Assembly (NCBI GenBank): GCA_030665705.1
Contig: DAOUZG010000028.1
Span: 1 to 11,072 of the forward strand
DNA from: Deltaproteobacteria bacterium
Lineage (GTDB): Bacteria; Myxococcota_A; UBA9160; SZUA-336
Direction of reading: 5' to 3'
Length of the DNA stretch: 11,072 bases
Positions 1-4,824 of the stretch are shown here, piece after piece. How positions within the stretch are numbered: position 1 is the first letter of the stretch; each line of letters starts with the position of its first letter. Under the pieces are notes generated by a model, which worked only from the letters and a program-made list of their open reading frames with translations, was not told where the DNA came from and ran no database searches. The position numbers were made by a program, and so were the translations under genes.

Positions 1-12
1 GGTTAAGGCCAT
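1..12 (-). CDS. Start of an unidentified leftward gene (partial)
   Basis: Read on the minus strand, the left edge gives a GGAGG (plus positions 20-24), a 7-base spacer, and an ATG at 12-10 followed by three sense codons (Met-Ala-Leu-Thr). The gene then runs off the window. Spacing and motif are those of a good start, and it lies downstream of a stretch with no other gene, in the same orientation as the MFS transporter. Nothing can be said of its product from four codons. A chance ATG after a GGAGG remains possible. Confidence 0.45.
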
Positions 13-19
13 GGGGAAT

Positions 20-24
20 CCTCC
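20..24 (-). promoter_or_regulatory. Shine-Dalgarno site of the left-edge gene
   Basis: The minus strand reads GGAGG seven bases before the ATG at position 12. This site is the main reason for calling a gene start at the window edge. Confidence 0.45.
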
Positions 25-319
25 AAACAGGCGTTGTTGAAGCCCGTCGGGAAGGGACAGCCAGAAGGGACGGAGAACAGCGCCGTGAGCGGCTCAGAAG
101 GACGCAGGTTCCGTGGGGGGCGGGAAACCTGGACGCTGCGAGAGGTGCCTTCCGACGACTACGCCAATCTGACACATTAGCCGCGGCGGTTCAACCGTGA
201 ATCCGTGGCTTAGGAGGTGTCTCAAGCTCGCTCGGCGCTCCAAAGGCAGCCGTCGAGTGGATTTCGCGACATCGGAGCTCGCGGATCGCCCGCAGCGAGT
301 TCGAGGTTCTCCTCGGCCG
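25..319. other. Intergenic stretch with no convincing gene
   Basis: This lies between the stop of the MFS transporter and the start of the left-edge gene. The plus strand is open from about 3 to 199 in one frame, but it has no plausible start, is Arg-rich in the way of shadow reading, and resembles no protein I know. Two short dyads are visible: CGGTT-C-AACCG at 187-197 and CGAGG-TTCT-CCTCG at 302-315. I looked for cobalamin riboswitch and RNase P RNA signatures and found none. It may serve as the 5' leader and promoter of the left-edge gene. Confidence 0.5.
302..315 (-). terminator. Weak hairpin after the MFS transporter gene
   Basis: A 5-bp stem (CGAGG/CCTCG) with a 4-base loop sits 4 bases past the minus-strand stop codon at 320-322. 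There is no run of T after it, so intrinsic termination is doubtful and the position is the main argument. Confidence 0.22.
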
Positions 320-1597
320 CTAGCCGGCAGCGCCCACGGGTTCGGGCTGTCCGGTCGTTTCGATCGGTCGGGGCGCGGACTTCATGAGAATTGCAACCAC
401 CGCGATCGCCAAGATAAGCCCAGTGAACAGATATAAGACCGGGAGATAGGTCTTCTGCGCGTCGAATAAGATTCCCGCGCCGACGGGGCCGACCGCACCT
501 CCGACCATCGCCATGAGGTTGAGCACGCCGTAGACGGCTCCGAAGTGTCTCATCCCGAGATAGTTGCCCGTCAGGAGCGGGTTGATCACGAGTGGCGCTC
601 CGCACGCGAATCCGTAGATCGCCGCGAACGTCAGGACGACCCAGTAGGGCTCGGCGAATGTCAGCACCACGATCGAAACCGAGAGCAGGCCTAATGCAAT
701 GGACATCGCAATCCTGGGTCCCCAGCGGTCCGCAATCGGTCCAAACGAGAGCTTCCCCAGGATCATCACTCCCATCACCACGCTCCAGGCAAACGCAGCC
801 GTCGTCGGTGAATGCTCCAGATCGGTGAGGTACGCGACGCAGTGGTTGCCCAACCCACTCGTGACCAGTCCGATCACGAGCATGATCGCAGCGATCTGCC
901 AGAAGGCCGGCACCGCGAAAGCCTGCCGGACGTTCACACCCCAGTTGTCCGACGGCGCCTCCGCTCCCGGCTGGAAAGACTGATACGGTTCGAGGCCCAT
1001 CTCCGAGGGGTGCGTTCGGATCACGACGAGGATGACCGGAACAACCAGGACGAGGATCTCGAGGCCGCTCAGGACGAAGGCGGTCCTCCAGCCCCAGTTT
1101 AGGATGATCCAGTTGGCGATGGGAGACATCACCATGCCGCCGACGCTGGTCCCGACAAACGCCCCGCTCATCGCCATCCCTCGTCGGGACACGAACCAGT
1201 TCGAGATGATGAGCGAGCATGGGATGACCGTCGCAGCCATCAGCCCGCACCCGATGAACGCGAACGCGATGTAGAACTGCCACAGGTGCGTTACGATGCT
1301 CCCCGCCAGTAAGCCGAGTCCGATGATCACCGCGCCCGTCGCCATGACAGCCCTGGCACCGATGCGGTCGATGATCAAGCCTGCGATCGGCGCGGCCACG
1401 GCGGTTCCGATGGCCCCTGTGAGGAGTGCAATCGAGAGGGCTCCTCGACCCCAGCCCATGTCCTCCGCAACGGGCTTGAGGAAAATGGGGAAGGTGTTGA
1501 GAACCATCCCCCAGCACATGAACAGGATAAAGAAGCAGGCGGCGATAATGTAGAATCCGTAATAGAGCTTTCCGGTTGAGCGCGGGTCGGTTGGCAT
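320..1597 (-). CDS. MFS transporter, OFA/monocarboxylate-like
   Basis: This is a 425-residue inner-membrane secondary transporter of the major facilitator superfamily. The sequence shows about twelve hydrophobic segments in two halves. The first intracellular-loop signature is D-R-I-G-A-R after segment 2, its counterpart in the second half is A-D-R-W-G-P-R, and W-F-V-S-R-R-G-M-A appears near segment 5. The last pattern is usual in the oxalate/formate antiporter (OFA) and monocarboxylate-carrier-like branch, so a small or medium organic acid is the likely cargo; this is inference. Length is normal for the family. The ATG at 1597 is the only sensible start, yet no Shine-Dalgarno lies at normal distance; the nearest GGAG is about 18 bases upstream. 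It diverges from the thiolase-ligase operon across 68 bases, suggesting that it imports their substrate or exports a product. Confidence 0.85.
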   Translation of the reverse strand: MPTDPRSTGKLYYGFYIIAACFFILFMCWGMVLNTFPIFLKPVAEDMGWGRGALSIALLTGAIGTAVAAPIAGLIIDRIGARAVMATGAVIIGLGLLAGSIVTHLWQFYIAFAFIGCGLMAATVIPCSLIISNWFVSRRGMAMSGAFVGTSVGGMVMSPIANWIILNWGWRTAFVLSGLEILVLVVPVILVVIRTHPSEMGLEPYQSFQPGAEAPSDNWGVNVRQAFAVPAFWQIAAIMLVIGLVTSGLGNHCVAYLTDLEHSPTTAAFAWSVVMGVMILGKLSFGPIADRWGPRIAMSIALGLLSVSIVVLTFAEPYWVVLTFAAIYGFACGAPLVINPLLTGNYLGMRHFGAVYGVLNLMAMVGGAVGPVGAGILFDAQKTYLPVLYLFTGLILAIAVVAILMKSAPRPIETTGQPEPVGAAG

Positions 1598-1665
1598 CGG
1601 CGGATTATCGCATCTCCGGACCCGGTTGCGGTAGAATCGACTCGAGGCCCGAGAGGAGACGAAAG
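1598..1665. promoter_or_regulatory. Divergent promoter region, MFS / thiolase
   Basis: These 68 bases separate two divergent genes, so both promoters should lie here or just inside the genes. Two sequences resemble sigma-70 -10 boxes: GATAAT on the minus strand (1609-1604), ending six bases before the MFS start codon, and TAGAAT on the plus strand (1632-1637), about 28 bases before the thiolase start. I see no good TTGACA-like -35 box for either at 16-18 bases. The thiolase Shine-Dalgarno, AGGAG within GAGAGGAGAC (1651-1660), precedes the ATG at 1666. Confidence 0.4.
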
Positions 1666-2928
1666 ATGCAGGATGTCTACGTGGTCGCGGTGGGGTTGAT
1701 CCCGTTCGGCAAGTATCCGGAGCTGGGAATCAAGGACCTCACCCGGATGGTGATGAAGAACCTCCTGGACCACAGCCCGGTGAATCAGGACGGGATCGAG
1801 GCTGCCTGGATGAGTAACGCGGGCTGGGGAATGAACGCCGGCCAGCACTGCATCCGCGGGCAGGTGGCCCTGAGCCCGCTCGGAATCGGGGAGATCCCCA
1901 TCATGAACGTCGAGAACGCCTGCGCAGGGGGGTCGTCGGCTTTTCACGGGGCCTGGCTGGGAGTAGCGGCCGGTGCGTACGACGTCGCACTCGCGGTGGG
2001 TGCTGAGAAGACCTTTGTTCCCCGAGACGCGGATCCCGAGACCCGGAAGCGCGGCTTCCAGGGCTTCCTTTCGGGCACCGACGTCGAGGTGACGACCAAG
2101 ATCATCGAGCGGATGCAGGCCGAAGCCGAGGCGAAGCGCAAGGAGATGGAGAAGAGCGGCAAGCTCAAGAAGGGGGAAGGGGGCGGTATGCGCAGCCCCT
2201 TCATGGACATCTACGCGTCGGCGAGCCGTATCCACATGGAACGCTACGGGACGACGCAGAAGCAGCTCGCGATCATCGCTGCCAAGAACCACCAGCACGG
2301 GTCTCTCAATCCCGATGCTCAATACCGGATGACGATGAGCGTGGAGGATGTTCTCAACGATCGCCTCGTCTCGTTCCCTCTGACGCGAGCCATGTGCGCG
2401 CCGATGGGGGACGGTGCAGGGGCGGCGATTCTCGTGTCGGGTGACTATCTCGCGCGCCTTGCGGACGCCCGGCCCGTCAAGGTGCGGGCCTCAGTCCTCG
2501 CCTCCGGTAGCGCGAAGCCCGGCCAGTCCGAGCGAGCTGCCCAGAAGGGCTACGCTATGGCCGGGGTCGGGCCCGACGACATCGATACTGCCGAGGTGCA
2601 CGATGCGACCGCCTTTGGCGAGCTGGCGCAGACCGAGGCTCTGGGGTTCTGCAAGGAAGGCGAGGGCGGCCCGTACGCGGAGTCGGGCGCCACGACGCTC
2701 GGTGGCGCCAGGCCGGTCAATCCCAGCGGAGGACTCGAGTGCCGAGGCCACCCGATCGGTGCAACCGGGCTCGCCCAGATGGCGGAGATCGTCTACCAGC
2801 TCCGCGGGGACGCGGGAAAGCGCCAGGTCGAGGGAGCGCGCCTGGGGCTCATTGAAAACGGTGGCGGCTTCATCAGCAACGGAGAGGCCGCCGTCTCGGT
2901 TCACATACTCGAAGGTTCATCCCGCTAG
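1666..2928 (+). CDS. Thiolase, lipid-transfer/SCP2-like (acetyl-CoA acyltransferase family)
   Basis: This is a 420-residue thiolase-fold enzyme, expected in the cytoplasm, acting on a CoA thioester by thiolytic cleavage or condensation. Visible motifs are the nucleophile segment N-A-C-A-G-G-S-S at residues 84-91 (Cys86), V-H-D-A at 311-314 (His312), and C-R-G-H-P-I-G-A-T-G at 359-368 (His362). The H-D pair instead of N-E-A-F places it with SCP2/lipid-transfer thiolases used on fatty or steroid side-chain CoAs, not with the classical FadA type. The usual second cysteine is absent: 313-316 reads D-A-T-A, and the C-terminal segment at 397-401 is E-N-G-G-G. Residues about 148-174 form a charged Lys/Glu-rich insert. 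The ATG at 1666 was chosen over an in-frame ATG at 1576 because AGGAG precedes it and the upstream codons overlap the MFS gene. The ligase follows after 23 bases, so the two form an operon. Confidence 0.88.
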   Translation: MQDVYVVAVGLIPFGKYPELGIKDLTRMVMKNLLDHSPVNQDGIEAAWMSNAGWGMNAGQHCIRGQVALSPLGIGEIPIMNVENACAGGSSAFHGAWLGVAAGAYDVALAVGAEKTFVPRDADPETRKRGFQGFLSGTDVEVTTKIIERMQAEAEAKRKEMEKSGKLKKGEGGGMRSPFMDIYASASRIHMERYGTTQKQLAIIAAKNHQHGSLNPDAQYRMTMSVEDVLNDRLVSFPLTRAMCAPMGDGAGAAILVSGDYLARLADARPVKVRASVLASGSAKPGQSERAAQKGYAMAGVGPDDIDTAEVHDATAFGELAQTEALGFCKEGEGGPYAESGATTLGGARPVNPSGGLECRGHPIGATGLAQMAEIVYQLRGDAGKRQVEGARLGLIENGGGFISNGEAAVSVHILEGSSR

Positions 2929-2951
2929 CAGGGCGGACGGAGGTAAGACCT

Positions 2952-4517
2952 GTGGACGACACCCCCACCACGCTCGCCGGTCTCATCGAGACGCAAGCCG
3001 AGCAGCTCGGTGACAAGCCCTTCCTCTACTTCGAAGACCGCTCGATCAGCTTCGAGGATTTGAACCGGCAGGTGAACCGCGCGGCCAACGGTCTGGCTCG
3101 GCTCGGCGTGAAGTCCGGCGTCGGAGTCGCCATCATGATGCCCAACTCGGGCGAGTGGCTCTTCGTCTACTTCGCGACCCAGAAGCTCGGCGCCTACGCT
3201 GTCCCGGTGAACGTCGCACTGAAGGGCGAGGGGCTCCGGCACGTCGTCGGTCATTCCGATTCATCCGTCTTTGTCTGCCACCCCGACTACGTGGAAACGG
3301 TCCAGGAGATACGCGATTCGGTACCGAACATTCGGGAGATCGTCGTCAACACAACCGAGGCGGCGAAGGGGTGGAGTCCGCCTGAGGGATGGCGGACGCT
3401 CGCCGAGGTGATGGACGCTCCGGACACGAATCCCGGTGCGAAAATCGACCCCAATGCGATATCGGGTCTCCTCTACACGTCGGGAACAACCGGTGCGCCC
3501 AAAGGTGTGGTCAGCCGGTATCAGTCCTCGAACATCGAGGGCATTCGCGCGCTCGGCGCCGTGTTGAAGGAGAGCGACGTGCTCTACACGTGCCTGCCGC
3601 TCTTTCATGCCAATGCGCTGTTCCTGACGACCGTGCGGGCGATCGCCATGGGCCTGCCGATGGTACTCTTGCGGCGGTTCTCCGCAAGCCGTTTCTGGGA
3701 CGAGATCCGCCGGTACGGCGTGACGACCTTCAACGCGTTGGGGGCGATGATTCCGATCCTGATGAAGCAGCCTGAACGCGAGAACGATACCGAGAACTCC
3801 GTACGGATCGTCTTCAGCGCAGCCTGCCCTGCCTCCGTGTGGGCAGAGTTCGAGAAGCGCTTCGGGGTGTACATCGTCGAGGGCTACGCGGCCGTGGACG
3901 GTGGCGGATTCGCCATCGTCAACTTCGGGAACTCGCCCAAGGGCTCCATCGGGAAGCCGATGAACCCCATTCGGATCGTCGATGATGACGACAACGACGT
4001 GCCCGTGGGTCAGCCGGGCGAGCTGATCTTCGAAGTCGACGACGCCAAGCGGCGAAAGGTCGAGTACTACAAGAACGAGGAGGCCAGCAACGAGAAGATC
4101 CGCGACGGCTGGCTGCACACGGGCGACCTCGTCTATGCCGACCCCGAAGGGAACCTCTATTTCGTGGACCGCAAGACCGACTCGCTGCGCCGACGCGGGG
4201 AGAACATCTCGTCGTGGGAGGTGGAGCGCGAGATCGACCGGCATCCTGCCGTCCTGGAGTCGGCTGTCTTCGGCGTGCCCTCAGAGTTGGGCGAGCACGA
4301 CGTCATGGTGGTGGTGGTGGTGAAGGAGGGGGAGAAGCTCAGGCCCGAGGAGCTCATTCGGCACTGCGAGCAACGGATGGCCAAGTTCATGATCCCTCGC
4401 TACATCGAGTTCCGCGATTCGATCCCGAAGACCGGGACCCATCGGGTCCAGAAGAGTGTCTTGAAGCGCGAGGGCGTCGGCCCGAGCACGTGGGATCGCG
4501 AGGCCCATAAGTCCTAG
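2952..4517 (+). CDS. Acyl-CoA ligase, CaiC-like (AMP-dependent synthetase family)
   Basis: This is a 521-residue ANL-superfamily enzyme that would activate a carboxylic acid with ATP and then load it onto CoA. The phosphate-binding motif T-S-G-T-T-G-A-P-K-G is at 176-185, G-W-L-H-T-G-D at 386-392, and the hinge with D-R-K-T-D-S-L-R-R-R-G-E-N-I-S at 406-420. The R-R-R-G-E-N-I-S form is typical of crotonobetaine/carnitine-CoA ligase-like members. Length is normal. The C-terminal motif reads P-K-T-G-T-H-R-V-Q-K (492-501), so the usual Gly-Lys with the adenylation lysine appears as His-Arg (Arg498). The start is a GTG at 2952, 8 bases after GGAGG (2939-2943); no ATG competes. Being 23 bases behind the thiolase, it probably supplies that enzyme, or a shared pathway, with CoA ester. 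The true substrate is unknown. Confidence 0.87.
   Translation: MDDTPTTLAGLIETQAEQLGDKPFLYFEDRSISFEDLNRQVNRAANGLARLGVKSGVGVAIMMPNSGEWLFVYFATQKLGAYAVPVNVALKGEGLRHVVGHSDSSVFVCHPDYVETVQEIRDSVPNIREIVVNTTEAAKGWSPPEGWRTLAEVMDAPDTNPGAKIDPNAISGLLYTSGTTGAPKGVVSRYQSSNIEGIRALGAVLKESDVLYTCLPLFHANALFLTTVRAIAMGLPMVLLRRFSASRFWDEIRRYGVTTFNALGAMIPILMKQPERENDTENSVRIVFSAACPASVWAEFEKRFGVYIVEGYAAVDGGGFAIVNFGNSPKGSIGKPMNPIRIVDDDDNDVPVGQPGELIFEVDDAKRRKVEYYKNEEASNEKIRDGWLHTGDLVYADPEGNLYFVDRKTDSLRRRGENISSWEVEREIDRHPAVLESAVFGVPSELGEHDVMVVVVVKEGEKLRPEELIRHCEQRMAKFMIPRYIEFRDSIPKTGTHRVQKSVLKREGVGPSTWDREAHKS
4308..4322 (+). repeat. Five tandem GTG codons inside the ligase gene
   Basis: Five GTG units in a row encode Val453-457 in the C-terminal subdomain of the acyl-CoA ligase. 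They may be no more than a beta strand written in one codon, but a trinucleotide run of this kind can slip during replication; loss or gain of a unit would keep the frame. Confidence 0.9.
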
Positions 4518-4535
4518 CGTAGCGCTGGCCCGCGA

Positions 4536-4556
4536 GGGTCCCGGGGGACTGACCCC
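4536..4556. terminator. GC-rich dyad downstream of the ligase gene
   Basis: GGGTC (4536-4540) can pair with GACCC (4551-4555), and an alternative inner stem GTCCC/GGGAC lies at 4538-4549. It begins 18 bases after the ligase stop and is followed by CGTTTA, which is a poor U-tract. The core GGGGACTGACCCC at 4544-4556 looks like the short near-palindromes often dispersed in intergenic DNA of high-GC proteobacteria. Terminator and dispersed repeat are both possible. Confidence 0.3.
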
Positions 4557-4558
4557 GT

Positions 4559-4708
4559 TTAGCCTACCGGCGCGATGTCCACCCGCACGGCGCGGTCGAC
4601 GGGCGTCGGCTGCCACTGAAGCGACCAGTAGCGGAGATGCCCGTAGCCCCCCGCGAAGTGGAGCCACTTCACCATGCCCGCCTCGAAGGACAGGCTCGAA
4701 ATCGAGCC
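4559..4708 (-). pseudogene. Possible 3' remnant of a lost minus-strand gene
   Basis: On the minus strand, 49 sense codons run from just after a TGA (4711-4709) to a TAA (4561-4559). The translation looks like real protein: it has several aromatic residues, with a run K-W-L-H-F-A-G-G-Y-G-H-L-R-Y-W-S-L-Q-W, and it lacks the Arg/Pro/Ser-rich character of shadow frames here. An internal ATG at 4675 would give only 38 codons, with no good Shine-Dalgarno. I do not recognise the family. The simplest reading is the C-terminal end of a decayed gene whose 5' part was replaced by the sulfatase-like gene. A chance open frame, or a small real gene, cannot be excluded. Confidence 0.3.
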
Positions 4709-4824
4709 TCAGACCGGGGCTTGGCCCTCGATGCTACTCGTGTGTCCCCGTCGGTCGTGGCTCGCCGGGCGAACTCAGGGATGGGTATCTCGGCGCCGAA
4801 GTAGACGGCGGGAGGTAGTGAGGC

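Larger units (their letters stand above)
4518..4824. other. 307-base gap between ligase and sulfatase-like gene
   Basis: No intact gene is visible here. The left part holds a GC-rich dyad (4536-4556). The middle, on the minus strand, holds a protein-like open stretch that ends in TAA (see 4559-4708). The right part leads to the ribosome binding site GGAGG at 4811-4815 for the next gene. I found no confident promoter box, although one is expected since the next gene is probably transcribed on its own. Confidence 0.6.

Noticed and set aside
3..199. Plus-strand open frame at the left edge, as the end of a gene entering from outside
   Set aside because: It is very Arg-rich with no recognisable motif, and the minus strand shows a good gene start at 12, which makes this stretch an upstream region.
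25..200. Riboswitch or structural RNA before the left-edge gene
   Set aside because: I looked for cobalamin-box and RNase P signatures on both strands and found none; only short dyads are present.
222..1517. Long minus-strand open frame overlapping the MFS gene
   Set aside because: It is a shifted frame with Arg/His/Gly-rich, low-complexity translation. The MFS frame has clear membrane segments and family motifs.
1576..1665. Upstream in-frame start for the thiolase
   Set aside because: It would overlap the divergent MFS gene and add 30 residues with no family counterpart. The ATG at 1666 has AGGAG at proper distance.
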